Shown here piece by piece: positions 28,898 through 37,249 of a stretch of 64,000 nt of DNA. Numbering within the stretch: position 1 is the stretch's first letter; each line of letters opens with the position of its first letter. The position numbers and the translations under genes are program-made. The notes under the pieces are model-generated. The model saw nothing but the letters and a program-made list of their open reading frames with translations. It had not been told where the DNA came from and made no database searches. The DNA is from JAHEGP01 sp963751595. Its GTDB lineage: Bacteria > Pseudomonadota > Gammaproteobacteria > Pseudomonadales > JAHEGP01. Where the stretch lies: the NCBI GenBank assembly GCA_963751595.1, contig CAVVVC010000001.1, forward strand, positions 310,001 through 374,000, written 5' to 3'.

Positions 28898-29572
28898 CTA
28901 TCCCCCCTTGATCCTGCGCCGTTTGATGCCGGCGAGCATGCCCAATCCCGATACGAACAGCCACCCGGCGGCAGGAATGGGCACTTCGCTCACCCCGGGG
29001 GCCGTGTCCTGTGCCAGGAAACCGAAGCCCGGAGTTCCCAGATCGCCTGCCCCGAACAACATGGTCGGCTCACTGGGGCTGTAGTTCCCGGCGCTGATCG
29101 GACCATGGAGGGAGTCCAGTTGCCTGCTGACGCCGGACTCACCGAAGCTGTCCCCGCCGGTGTAACTGAGTTCGAAGATGACCTGCTGCTCCCATTCCAG
29201 AATGATGCTGTCGCTGGTGTTGGCGAGGGTAAAATCCCGATAGACATAGTCTGGCGTGTAGCCGCCGTTGACACTGCGGTCGCCGTTGCGCCCCAACACC
29301 AGGTAGTCGCCGGCACGGATAAGCAGCGGCGTCTCGATGGTGTGCGCGTTGCTGCCGGCGTCGCGCAGGACCAGGCCGCTGAGATCGAACGGGTTGGCAC
29401 TGCGATTGTAGATTTCGAACCATTCACCGGCGCTGTCGGCGACTGCGCCAGGGTTGGCCAGTACCTCGCTGACGACCAGGTCGCCGGGTTGGAGATTGGC
29501 GGCAGCCAGCATGCTGCTGCCGGGAACCGCGCATGCCAGGGCAAAGGCGGCGAAAACAGTTTTACGCTTCAT
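28898..29572 (-). CDS. Secreted lamin-tail-domain protein with PEP-CTERM-type sorting signal
   Basis: The 224-residue protein has a signal peptide (TVFAAFALACAVPGSSMLAA), a lamin-tail-like domain (DLVVSEVLANPGAVADSAGE, WFEIYNRS, LDLSG-type turns), and a C-terminal tripartite signal: the VPIPAAGW motif, a hydrophobic helix (LFVSGLGMLAGI) and a basic tail KRRRIKGG. This is the layout of PEP-CTERM/VPxxA proteins handled by exosortase. No exosortase gene is in the window. ATG at 29572 has AAGGAAG upstream and is preferred over the longer frame. Confidence 0.85.
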   Translation of the reverse strand: MKRKTVFAAFALACAVPGSSMLAAANLQPGDLVVSEVLANPGAVADSAGEWFEIYNRSANPFDLSGLVLRDAGSNAHTIETPLLIRAGDYLVLGRNGDRSVNGGYTPDYVYRDFTLANTSDSIILEWEQQVIFELSYTGGDSFGESGVSRQLDSLHGPISAGNYSPSEPTMLFGAGDLGTPGFGFLAQDTAPGVSEVPIPAAGWLFVSGLGMLAGIKRRRIKGG

Positions 29573-29699
29573 GGGTTCTTCCTTGATTTTCAGGTTGGGC
29601 ATCAATGCCGGTCGTCCTTCCTGGACGTCCGGTGGTACACTAGCAAACCGGGGCAGCGAGTGTCACTGGTGATTTTTTGCATGCCCGGGGGCCTGCGTT

Positions 29700-29960
29700 A
29701 TGTTACAGATTCCGCCGGATCGGCTCTCCGCTGACGCACTGCGCGGGTTGATAGAGGACTATGTTACGCGTGACGGCACCGATTACGGCGAGGTGGAACT
29801 CAGCCTTGAGCAAAAGGCCGGCGCCGCGTTGCGGCAGTTGCGCAGCGGTGAAGTCGTGATCGTCTACGACCCGGGTACCGAGACCACGACCCTGGTTAGC
29901 CGTGAGCAGTTTCAGCCAGGCTGGCATCATGGTGACAAGCAGGGCCCAGACTCTGGCTGA
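29700..29960 (+). CDS. yheU: YheU family (UPF0270) protein
   Basis: The 86-residue protein matches YheU: MLQIPPDRLSADALRGLIED, then TRDGTDYGEVELSLEQK. The family is small, cytosolic and uncharacterised, about 70-90 residues long. It starts a plus-strand run with tusA, epmC and pdxB. The last 15 residues look less conserved than the rest. Confidence 0.9.
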   Translation: MLQIPPDRLSADALRGLIEDYVTRDGTDYGEVELSLEQKAGAALRQLRSGEVVIVYDPGTETTTLVSREQFQPGWHHGDKQGPDSG

Positions 29961-30000
29961 CAGGGTCCCGTTTTTCAGTCAAAGCAGGATTTTTCTCAAT

Positions 30001-30234
30001 ATGCCTTATTCACCCGATGCCACGCTGGATGCTGTTGGCCTGTATTGCCCGGAGCCGGTGATGATGCTGCACCGGAAAGTTCGCGAGCTGGCCAGCGGAG
30101 AGATCCTGGAGGTGCTGGCGACAGACCCTTCCACCCAGCGGGATATTCCGAAGTTCTGCGCGTTTCTCGGGCATGAGCTGCTGGAGCAGTCCAATGACAG
30201 CGACGTGTTCCATTTTTTTATTCGCAAGCAGTGA
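30001..30234 (+). CDS. tusA: Sulfurtransferase TusA
   Basis: The 77-residue protein has the TusA fold and the active-site motif LYCPEPVMML, whose Cys carries the persulfide for 2-thiouridine formation at U34 of certain tRNAs and for other sulfur relay steps. ATG at 30001 gives the normal length. An upstream in-frame extension overlaps yheU and is not TusA-like. Confidence 0.94.
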   Translation: MPYSPDATLDAVGLYCPEPVMMLHRKVRELASGEILEVLATDPSTQRDIPKFCAFLGHELLEQSNDSDVFHFFIRKQ

Positions 30235-30243
30235 CGGGCCGGG

Positions 30244-30819
30244 ATGGACAACGAAACACACGCTTCCATCGGGGAGCACAGGCACCGCCGGGCAGCGGAT
30301 CTACAGCGCGTCTTCGACCAGCTATTTCTCGGCCAATACCATACCTGCCTGCGTGGCGGCGGTGCTGAGCCCGTCTACGTGCCGGCGAGATCTGTCGGGG
30401 ACTTGCATCGTGTGATTTTTCGCCAGGACTATTTTTCCAGCGCCTTGCACGAAGTGGCGCATTGGTGCATCGCCGGACCCCAGCGTCGCCAACAGGTGGA
30501 TTACGGCTATTGGTATGAGCCCGACGGCAGGGATGCCGAGCAGCAGGCTCGCTTCGAGCAGGTCGAGGCCAGGCCCCAGGCGCTGGAGTGTTTGTTTACC
30601 GCAGCCTGCGGTTTGCGATTTCGCCCCAGCGCCGACAACCTCGGCGCACCGGAGCTGGACTTGCGCCGCTTCGCAGGCGCCATCCACCTGCGCCTGCGGG
30701 AATACTGCGAACGGGGATTACCGCCCCGGGCCGAGCAGTTCCGGCGGGCGCTTTGCGGCCTGTATGGCACCGACCCCGGGCTTGACGCGGCAAACTTTTC
30801 CCTCGAAACAGGATACTGA
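30244..30819 (+). CDS. epmC: Elongation factor P hydroxylase (YfcM/EpmC family)
   Basis: The 191-residue protein resembles EpmC, which hydroxylates the beta-lysyl-modified lysine of EF-P. The likely metal-binding segment is SALHEVAHWCIAGPQRR, followed by DYGYWYEPDGR, which are family hallmarks. Its start is 9 bases after tusA, so they are probably cotranscribed. No epmA, epmB or efp gene is in the window. Confidence 0.9.
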   Translation: MDNETHASIGEHRHRRAADLQRVFDQLFLGQYHTCLRGGGAEPVYVPARSVGDLHRVIFRQDYFSSALHEVAHWCIAGPQRRQQVDYGYWYEPDGRDAEQQARFEQVEARPQALECLFTAACGLRFRPSADNLGAPELDLRRFAGAIHLRLREYCERGLPPRAEQFRRALCGLYGTDPGLDAANFSLETGY

Positions 30820-30832
30820 GCGGCGGCAAGAC

Positions 30833-31969
30833 ATGAAACTAGTGATCGATGAGAACATACCGGCAGCCGAAACCATCTTTGGTGAATTCGGCGAGCTGTC
30901 CCTGCTGCCGGGGCGCCAGATTACCCGCGCTTCGGTCGCCGATGCCGACATCCTGCTGGTGCGGTCGGTGACCCGGGTCGGAGAGGATCTGCTGGATGGC
31001 AGCCCGGTGCGTTTCGTCGGCACCTGTACCGCCGGGGTCGATCATATCGACCAGCCCTACCTGGCTAGCGCCGGTATTGGTTTTGCCCACGCGCCGGGGG
31101 CCAACGCGCGGTCGGTGGTTGAATATGTGGTGAGCGCCCTGTGTCGGCTCGGGGTCGATCATGGCAGGGTGAAGCCCGGCATGTCGGTGGGTATTTTCGG
31201 GCTTGGAAATGTGGGCGGGCGTTTGTATCGTGTGCTCGAGGCCTGCGGGTTTCACTGCACCGGCTACGATCCGTTTTTGCCGGATCACCACGGCATGAAA
31301 CTGGCAACAGATCCCCAACGGGTGCTGGAGGCTGATATCGTCACCCTGCACACGCCACTGACCCGGGATACTGCCCACCCCACTTACCATATGTTTGGCA
31401 AGTCGGAACTGGCCTGCCTCAAGCGGAGCGCTGTGCTGATTAACAGCAGTCGCGGCGCGGTGGTGGATAACGACGCCCTGCTGCAGCTTCTGCATCAGCG
31501 CCAGGACCTGGCGGTGGTGCTGGACGTCTGGGAAAACGAGCCGACGATTGATCGCGGGCTGATGGAGCGGGTCACCTTCGCGACACCCCACATCGCAGGG
31601 TACAGCTATGATGGCAAGCTTCGTGGCGCGGGGATGGTCAGCCGGCAACTGCGAGACTGGCTCGGGGGTGGTGCCACAGGCGATAGCAGCCGGGTGGAGG
31701 AAGCAGAAGCGCTACCCTTGAAGGGCAGTTGGAGTCGGCTCTGCCAGAGTATGCTGGGCGTTTATGATATTGCCGCCGACGACCGGAGAATGCGCACGGC
31801 CCTGGGGGCGACGAGTGACCATGGTGTGGCGTTCGAGCAGCTGCGGCGTGACTATCCCAGGCGCCGTGAGGCGCGCTATGCGGCGGGTGAGGACGATCCC
31901 GTGGACGGCGCCAAGTCAGGAGGCGCCGGGAGAGAAAACAGAGTCGGGGTTAGCGAAGAGTTGCCCTGA
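30833..31969 (+). CDS. pdxB: Erythronate-4-phosphate dehydrogenase
   Basis: This 378-residue D-2-hydroxyacid dehydrogenase, the same length as E. coli PdxB, acts in the DXP-dependent pyridoxal phosphate pathway. It has the PdxB N-terminus KLVIDENIPAAETIFGEFGE, the NAD motif GIFGLGNVGGRLY, the substrate Arg in NSSRGAVVDNDAL, a catalytic Glu region and the His in TPHIAGYS. It starts 13 bases after epmC. The C-terminal 80 residues form the PdxB dimerisation region. Confidence 0.96.
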   Translation: MKLVIDENIPAAETIFGEFGELSLLPGRQITRASVADADILLVRSVTRVGEDLLDGSPVRFVGTCTAGVDHIDQPYLASAGIGFAHAPGANARSVVEYVVSALCRLGVDHGRVKPGMSVGIFGLGNVGGRLYRVLEACGFHCTGYDPFLPDHHGMKLATDPQRVLEADIVTLHTPLTRDTAHPTYHMFGKSELACLKRSAVLINSSRGAVVDNDALLQLLHQRQDLAVVLDVWENEPTIDRGLMERVTFATPHIAGYSYDGKLRGAGMVSRQLRDWLGGGATGDSSRVEEAEALPLKGSWSRLCQSMLGVYDIAADDRRMRTALGATSDHGVAFEQLRRDYPRRREARYAAGEDDPVDGAKSGGAGRENRVGVSEELP

Positions 31970-32022
31970 AGCGGGCAGTGGGAGCGGGTCGCAGGGTGAG
32001 CTGCGAGCGCAGACCGGGGAGA

Positions 32023-32205
32023 TCAGCCGCGCTTGGATGCGGGTTGTTGGAACTGTTCAAACTGCAGTGCCAACTTGTCGCAGGCCTGATCGATCATCTC
32101 CGCAGTGATGGCCACTTCGCGGCCGTTCGCGTCGATAATAGCGGCGCTGTGGAGGAACTGATCGTCCAGAGGTTGGTACTTTTTCGTCTTTTCTGTTGCG
32201 GTCAT
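32023..32205 (-). CDS. Small PA1571-like protein
   Basis: The 60-residue protein contains SAAIIDANGREVAITAEMID, which strongly resembles the Pseudomonas PA1571 family (a GGAIIDxxGxEIPIT-type core). The function is unknown. The size and the conserved central motif support it as a real gene. It converges with pdxB. The 283 bases upstream (32206-32488) show no further gene. Confidence 0.75.
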   Translation of the reverse strand: MTATEKTKKYQPLDDQFLHSAAIIDANGREVAITAEMIDQACDKLALQFEQFQQPASKRG

Positions 32206-32488
32206 GGTTAGCTTGGTCCTAGCCTATGAGTCTTTAGATGTCCAGTACGTAACTATACTAACAGGAAATGCCGCGTAATCCAAAATCATGTTGAACAAGT
32301 TTCTACCCCCCGGAAGTCGCCGAACCGCAGTTTTCAACCCCCAGTCCCAACTATAGCTGAACCACGTGAAAATTCGCCACCTCGGGCACGGGGCCGGTCG
32401 CCACTTTGTGACAAAGCGCCGAGGGATGGCACGCCCCGCGAGCAATACCAAGCCATTGCCGACCGCGATGGCGGGGCCGAATGGTGGT

Positions 32489-32917
32489 TCAGTGGAAATG
32501 GTGAGCCCTGGCCAGTATTGCCCCCATCACCGTCGCGGTTTGTTCATCGTTACCGGATTTCAAACTGCGGCGCAGCGCGTCGATGGCGGACTCCGGGGGC
32601 TCATTGCCCGGTGCGGCTGCCGGGTCGAAGTGATGGGGTGCACTGAGCAGCGTGAAACCCTTGTGGGTCAGCACCGCCTGATCAATGGCTTCCTGGCGAA
32701 TCGTGGACTCGTAGCTCAGGTAATCCTGCTCTCCCAACCATAGCATGGTGCTGAGGCAGGCAAGGTAACGGCTGCTGTGCAGCCCGTATTCATCGGGCTC
32801 GTCGGGGCCACTGATATCCTCGACGTAAATGGCTATTTTGCGCGGAAATGCCCGGTAGAGCTTCTGCAGAACCAGGCCGGCATCGCGGTAGAAGTTGTTG
32901 ATATGGGTGTCACGCAT
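32489..32917 (-). CDS. Hypothetical protein downstream of alaA
   Basis: I do not recognise this 142-residue protein. It is probably cytosolic: no signal peptide or membrane segment is visible. It is mostly helical, with a hydrophobic middle (SSRYLACLSTMLWLGEQDYL) and a C-terminus rich in Ala and His (GAILARAHHFH). It starts 22 bases after the alaA stop on the same strand and may be cotranscribed. The opposite-strand frame across it looks like a shadow. Confidence 0.7.
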   Translation of the reverse strand: MRDTHINNFYRDAGLVLQKLYRAFPRKIAIYVEDISGPDEPDEYGLHSSRYLACLSTMLWLGEQDYLSYESTIRQEAIDQAVLTHKGFTLLSAPHHFDPAAAPGNEPPESAIDALRRSLKSGNDEQTATVMGAILARAHHFH

Positions 32918-32939
32918 CCCGGCGCCCGCTCCAGTCTCG

Positions 32940-34154
32940 CTACTGCTCGTAATGTCGCAGGAAGTTTTCGAAGGCTTCGATGGCGTGACCCAGGTCGTCG
33001 ATACGCGGCAGAAACACCATGCGAATGTGGTCGGGCGTGCGCAGGTTGAAGGCGGTGCCCTGAACGATCAAAACGCGCTCCTGGATGAGGAAATCCAACA
33101 CCATTTTTTCGTCGTTGTGGATCTTGTAAACGGCCGGGTCGAGTTTGGGAAACATGTAGATGGCGCCCCGGGGTTTGGTGCAGCTGACCCCGGGGATGGC
33201 GTTGAGCCGCTCCCAGGCGAAGTCGCGCTGTTCACGCATGCGCCCGCCGGGAAGCACCAGGTCGTTGATGCTCTGGTAGCCCCCCAGTGCGGTTTGCACC
33301 GCGTGCTGCGCGGGAACGTTGGAGCACAGCCGCATGGACGCCAGGATTTCCAGGCCCTCGATATAGTTGGTGGCGCGGTGCTTGGCGCCGGAAATCACCA
33401 TCCAGCCGGAGCGAAATCCCGCCAGCCGGTAGGTTTTGGAAAGCCCGTTGAAGGTCACGCAGACGATATCGTTCGCGTAGCGCGCGGCGGGGAAGTGCTC
33501 GGCATCATCGTAGAGAATTTTGTCGTAGATCTCGTCGGCGAAGAGCATGAGCCGATGTTCGGTGGCCAGGGCGACAATCTGTTTGACCAGTTCCTCGGGG
33601 TAAGCGGCACCCGTGGGGTTGTTGGGGTTGATCAGCAGGATGCCCCGGGTCTTGTCGGTGATTTTGTCGCGTATGTCGTCGAGGTCCGGGGTCCAGTCGG
33701 CCTGTTCGTCACAGATATAGTGCACCGGCCGGGCGCCGGTGAGTTTTACCGCCGCCGTCCACAGGGGGTAGTCGGGGCTGGGAATCAGAAATTCGTCGTC
33801 GTTGTTGAGCAGTGCCTGCATTGCCATGACGATCAGCTCGCTCACCCCGTTGCCCATAAAGATATCGCTGATCTCGACGTCGGGGATTCTGAGCTGTTGG
33901 CAGTATTGCATCACCGCCTTGCGCGCCGAAAACAGGCCGCGGGAATCGCAATAACCCTGAGACGAGGGCAGGTTGAGGATGACGTCCTGCATGATCTCGT
34001 CGGGTGCGTCGAAGCCAAAGGGGGTCGGGTTGCCGATATTGAGTTTGAGAATGCGGTGGCCTTCTTCCTCAAGCCGTGTCGCCTCGCGTTGCACCGGACC
34101 GCGAATGTCGTAGCAAACACCTTGCAATTTGTCTGACTTGTAGACCGTATACAT
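32940..34154 (-). CDS. alaA: Alanine aminotransferase AlaA-like (class I PLP aminotransferase)
   Basis: The 404-residue protein is nearly the length of E. coli AlaA and shares its N-terminal signature (KLQGVCYDIRGPVQREATRL) and LKLNIGNPTPFGFDAPDEI. The PLP-binding Lys is in FNGLSKTYRLAGFRSGWM, and the conserved NPNNPTGA and FADEIYDKI motifs are present. It interconverts pyruvate/glutamate and alanine/2-oxoglutarate. ATG at 34154 matches the family N-terminus better than the longer frame to 34193. Confidence 0.93.
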   Translation of the reverse strand: MYTVYKSDKLQGVCYDIRGPVQREATRLEEEGHRILKLNIGNPTPFGFDAPDEIMQDVILNLPSSQGYCDSRGLFSARKAVMQYCQQLRIPDVEISDIFMGNGVSELIVMAMQALLNNDDEFLIPSPDYPLWTAAVKLTGARPVHYICDEQADWTPDLDDIRDKITDKTRGILLINPNNPTGAAYPEELVKQIVALATEHRLMLFADEIYDKILYDDAEHFPAARYANDIVCVTFNGLSKTYRLAGFRSGWMVISGAKHRATNYIEGLEILASMRLCSNVPAQHAVQTALGGYQSINDLVLPGGRMREQRDFAWERLNAIPGVSCTKPRGAIYMFPKLDPAVYKIHNDEKMVLDFLIQERVLIVQGTAFNLRTPDHIRMVFLPRIDDLGHAIEAFENFLRHYEQ

Positions 34155-34248
34155 AGTAGGCTGGCTCTGAATAATAAGGCGGTGAGAATTCACACCAAAA
34201 CCGATATTCTAGCATTCCCAAGGGCTTTTGCTGAAAGCGGAGTGGTTT

Positions 34249-34647
34249 ATGACTGAGTACAAGAAATCTGAGCAGGAATGGCGTGAGCAACTGACGCCGG
34301 AAGAGTACCGGATTTGTCGGGAGCAGGGCACGGAGCGTGCCTTCAGCGGCAAATACTGGGATACCAAGACGCCGGGCACTTATCTTTGCCGGGGTTGTAA
34401 CACCGAACTGTTCGCCTCCGCTACCAAGTATGACTCGGGCTCCGGCTGGCCCAGCTTCTACCAACCCATCGACGATACCAACGTGGAGACAGAGGTGGAC
34501 GCCAGCCTGGGCATGGTACGCACCGAAGTGCACTGCGCCCGCTGCGGCTCCCACCTTGGCCATGTGTTCGAGGATGGCCCCCAGCCCACCGGCCAGCGCT
34601 TCTGTATCAATTCGGCCTCGCTGACGCTCAAGCCGGAGTCCGAATAA
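34249..34647 (+). CDS. msrB: Peptide methionine-(R)-sulfoxide reductase MsrB
   Basis: The 132-residue enzyme reduces methionine-R-sulfoxide in proteins. It has structural zinc pairs CRGC and CARC, the motif SGSGWPSFYQP, and the catalytic Cys in RFCINSASL. ATG at 34249 follows GCGGAG with good spacing. The complementary msrA is in the same window at 60772-61281 but is not linked to it. Confidence 0.96.
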   Translation: MTEYKKSEQEWREQLTPEEYRICREQGTERAFSGKYWDTKTPGTYLCRGCNTELFASATKYDSGSGWPSFYQPIDDTNVETEVDASLGMVRTEVHCARCGSHLGHVFEDGPQPTGQRFCINSASLTLKPESE

Positions 34648-34755
34648 CGTCCCGTGGACGGCGCTAAACCCGCAATAAAAGGGCACGATGGCAAGGTCCG
34701 GTGATGGCGAGGCAAGGCAAAAAAAGTGCGCCCGGGGTTTTTAAACAATTAGCTC

Positions 34756-34784
34756 TTGACTCGATAAAGGCCGCTATTTAGAAT
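34756..34784 (+). promoter_or_regulatory. Sigma-70 promoter of the tRNA-Glu/tRNA-Gly unit
   Basis: TTGACT and TAGAAT are separated by exactly 17 bases and followed by a GC-rich discriminator (GCGCGCC), the usual arrangement for stringently controlled stable-RNA promoters. It lies 39 bases before tRNA-Glu. Confidence 0.8.
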
Positions 34785-34822
34785 GCGCGCCTCGTCACTG
34801 TGATGACTCGACGACAGGTTTT

Positions 34823-34898
34823 GTCCCCTTCGTCTAGTGGCCTAGGACACCGCCCTTTCACGGCGGGAACAGGGGTTCGAACCCCCTAGGGGACGCCA
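34823..34898 (+). tRNA. tRNA-Glu (TTC)
   Basis: This 76-base tRNA has acceptor arms GTCCCCT/AGGGGAC, anticodon TTC in the loop CTTTCAC, T-loop GGTTCGAACC and an encoded CCA. It is the first of two tRNAs behind the promoter at 34756-34784. Confidence 0.97.
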
Positions 34899-34962
34899 TT
34901 TACATTTCCTGAGCGTGGTATATTATCGCTCAGGAAGGAGCCGAAAGCTCCAAGGGTATTAC

Positions 34963-35038
34963 GCGGGAATAGCTCAGTTGGTAGAGCGGTACCTTGCCAA
35001 GGTACAGGTCGCCGGTTCGAACCCGGTTTCCCGCTCCA
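34963..35038 (+). tRNA. tRNA-Gly (GCC)
   Basis: This 76-base tRNA has acceptor arms GCGGGAA/TTCCCGC, D-loop AGCTCAGTTGGTAGAGC, anticodon GCC in TTGCCAA, T-loop GGTTCGAACCC and an encoded CCA. It is 64 bases after tRNA-Glu. Its last 14 bases begin a 49-base segment that is repeated at 35254-35302. Confidence 0.97.
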
Positions 35039-35350
35039 AATTCGAACCGGCTCCCGGTTCTCAGCGGGGTGCCCCCCAGCGGAGTGCCGCCCAGCGGAGT
35101 GCCGCCCAGCGGAGTGCCGCCCAGCGGAGTGCCGCCCACGGGTGCCGCTCCAAGTTCCCGGCTCCCGGTTCGGGACCGCCCCGGTCCCCAGCGGAGTGCC
35201 GCCCAGCGGAGTGCCGCCCAGCGGAGTGCCGCCCAGCGGAGTGCCGCACCACAGGTTTCCCGCTCCAAATTCGAACCGGCTCCCGGTTCTCAGCGGGGTG
35301 CCGCCCAGCGGAGTGCCGCCCAGCGGGGTGCCGCCCAGCGGGGTGCCGCG
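35025..35350 (+). repeat. 15-bp mini-hairpin array with duplicated tRNA-Gly 3' end
   Basis: Thirteen units of a 15-bp repeat (CAGCGGAGTGCCGCC, with G for A at some copies) occur in three blocks: 35062-35136, 35189-35248 and 35291-35350. Each unit contains GCGG-AGTG-CCGC, a 4-bp stem with a 4-base loop. The segment starting inside the tRNA-Gly 3' end (35025-35073) recurs exactly at 35254-35302, and a degenerate third version lies at about 35142-35170. Frames read through the array give only Pro/Ser/Gly/Val or Arg/Ser/Ala/Gln repeats and are not credible genes. Confidence 0.9.
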
Positions 35351-35538
35351 CCACGATTCACACTCAAAATTCGAATCCACTCCCCAGAATGATCTTGAAC
35401 GGCGTCCGCCGTTGCGGCGCGGCCCCGACGCTTTGCGAAATCCGATTCTCTGTGTAACATGTCCAGCCTTTGTCGGGCCGCCAGGGCGCTCTGTTCTGTG
35501 CGACCTGTGCGCCGCCCCGTCACGCTATCGGGTTCGCA

Positions 35539-36471
35539 ATGGAAAAACCGCTGGTAATCAAAGCGCTGCGCAAGCAGTACGACAACGGCTTCGAGGCTCT
35601 CAAGGGCATCGACCTGGAGGTCGCTGCCGGGGATTTTTTCGCGCTGCTGGGGCCAAACGGGGCGGGCAAGTCCACCACCATCGGCATTATCTGCTCGCTG
35701 GTGCGTAAGACCGGTGGCTCGGTGTCCATCTTCGGTCACGATATCGACCGGGATTTTTCTGCCGCCAAACGGCTGATCGGCGTGGTGCCCCAGGAATTCA
35801 ACTTTAACCTGTTCGAAAAGGTGCAGGACATCGTCGTCACCCAGGCTGGCTACTACGGTCTTCCGCGGGAGCTGGCGGTGCAACGTGCCGAGAAATACCT
35901 GCGCCAGCTCGGGCTCTGGGAAAAACGCAGGGAGAGCGCCCGTACCCTGTCCGGCGGGATGAAGCGCCGGTTGATGATTGCCAGGGCGCTGGTACATGAG
36001 CCCCGGCTGCTGATACTCGATGAGCCCACCGCCGGCGTCGACATAGAAATCCGTCGCTCCATGTGGCAGTTCCTGCAGCAGATCAACGCCCAGGGCACCA
36101 CCATCATCCTCACCACCCATTACCTGGAAGAAGCTGAAAACCTCTGCCGCCACGTTGCCATCATCGACCGTGGGGTCATCGTCGAAAACACCAGCATCAA
36201 TGCGCTGTTGAAAAAGCTGCAACGCCAGACATTCGTCCTCGATGTCGCCGACTTGCCCGACCAGCTTCCAATGCTGGAGGGCTTCAGTGTGGTCCAGAGC
36301 GATGCGCACAGTCTGGAGGTCTCGGTTGAGCAGGGGCAATCCCTCAATGCGCTGTTTGAGCGCCTCAACCAGTCGGGGCTAACAGTTGTCGGCATGCGCA
36401 ACAAGGCCAACCGGCTGGAAGAGCTGTTTGTTTCGCTGGTGGGGCAGGGCGAGCAGGGAGAGGGCGCCTAG
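35539..36471 (+). CDS. yadG: ABC transporter ATP-binding protein (YadG-like)
   Basis: The 310-residue ABC ATPase has Walker A GPNGAGKST, signature LSGGMKRR, Walker B LLILDEPTAGVD and the H-loop His in LTTHYLEEAE. The C-terminal 80 residues are the extension seen in DrrA/YadG-type exporters. ATG at 35539 gives the expected N-terminus. The stop is directly adjacent to the permease start (36472), so the pair forms an exporter of unknown substrate. Confidence 0.93.
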   Translation: MEKPLVIKALRKQYDNGFEALKGIDLEVAAGDFFALLGPNGAGKSTTIGIICSLVRKTGGSVSIFGHDIDRDFSAAKRLIGVVPQEFNFNLFEKVQDIVVTQAGYYGLPRELAVQRAEKYLRQLGLWEKRRESARTLSGGMKRRLMIARALVHEPRLLILDEPTAGVDIEIRRSMWQFLQQINAQGTTIILTTHYLEEAENLCRHVAIIDRGVIVENTSINALLKKLQRQTFVLDVADLPDQLPMLEGFSVVQSDAHSLEVSVEQGQSLNALFERLNQSGLTVVGMRNKANRLEELFVSLVGQGEQGEGA

Positions 36472-37245
36472 ATGCCGAATCGGGAAACCCTCATCGCCCT
36501 CTACACACTGGTGCGCAAGGAGATCCGCCGTTTTACCCGGATATGGGTGCAGACCCTGGTGCCACCGGCGATCACGGTGATGCTCTATTTCATCATTTTC
36601 GGCAATTTGATCGGCTCGCGAATCGGCACCATGGAGGGCTTCAGCTATATGCAGTTTGTCGCGCCCGGGTTGATCATGATGGGCGTGATTACCAACTCCT
36701 ATTCCAACGTGGTGTCGTCGTTTTTCAGCGCGCGATTCCAGAAGCACGTGGAAGAGTTACTGGTGTCGCCGGTCCCCAACTATATTATTTTGCTAGGCTA
36801 TGTCGCCGGCGGCGTCACCCGGGGCCTGATGGTCGGGCTCATCGTCACCGTCCTGGCGCTGTTCTTCACCTCGCTCACCGTCCACAGCCTGACGGTGACC
36901 ATCAGCGTGGTGGTATTGACCTCACTGCTGTTCTCGCTCTGCGGTTTCATCAATGCCGTGTTCGCCGAGAATTTCGACGATATTTCGATCATCCCCACCT
37001 TTGTGCTCACGCCGCTGATCTACCTCGGTGGCGTGTTTTATTCCGTCAGCCTGCTGCCCGACTTCTGGGCGGGACTGTCGCAACTCAATCCCATTCTCTA
37101 CATGGTCAACGCCTTTCGCTACGGCATTCTCGGCATCTCCGACATCAATATCGGTTTCGCATTCCTCATGATCATCGGTTTCAACATCGCGGCATTCATT
37201 TTCAGCCTGCACTTGCTGAAGACCGGCAAAAAGCTTCGGGTGTGA
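36472..37245 (+). CDS. yadH: ABC-2 type transport permease (YadH-like)
   Basis: The 257-residue protein has six predicted membrane helices (for example LVPPAITVMLYFIIFGNLIG and the last, FLMIIGFNIAAFIFSLHLL) and the ABC-2 permease pattern, including FSYMQFVAPGLIMMG and LTPLIYLGGVFYSVSLLPDF. It pairs with the ATPase encoded just before. The substrate cannot be read from sequence. Confidence 0.93.
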   Translation: MPNRETLIALYTLVRKEIRRFTRIWVQTLVPPAITVMLYFIIFGNLIGSRIGTMEGFSYMQFVAPGLIMMGVITNSYSNVVSSFFSARFQKHVEELLVSPVPNYIILLGYVAGGVTRGLMVGLIVTVLALFFTSLTVHSLTVTISVVVLTSLLFSLCGFINAVFAENFDDISIIPTFVLTPLIYLGGVFYSVSLLPDFWAGLSQLNPILYMVNAFRYGILGISDINIGFAFLMIIGFNIAAFIFSLHLLKTGKKLRV

Positions 37246-37249
37246 CGGC

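Noticed and set aside
27369..28964. 531-codon reverse frame opposite phoU and the methyltransferase-like gene
   Set aside because: It spans two well-supported plus-strand genes and reads as low-information His/Arg/Gln-rich sequence.
32895..34136. 413-codon plus frame opposite alaA
   Set aside because: A shadow of alaA; Val/Gly/His-rich with no family match.
35025..35350. CRISPR array
   Set aside because: The units are 15 bp and directly adjacent with no spacers; no cas genes are nearby.
34886..35457. Open frames through the 15-bp array on both strands
   Set aside because: They are translations of the repeat and of two tRNAs; composition is purely repetitive.
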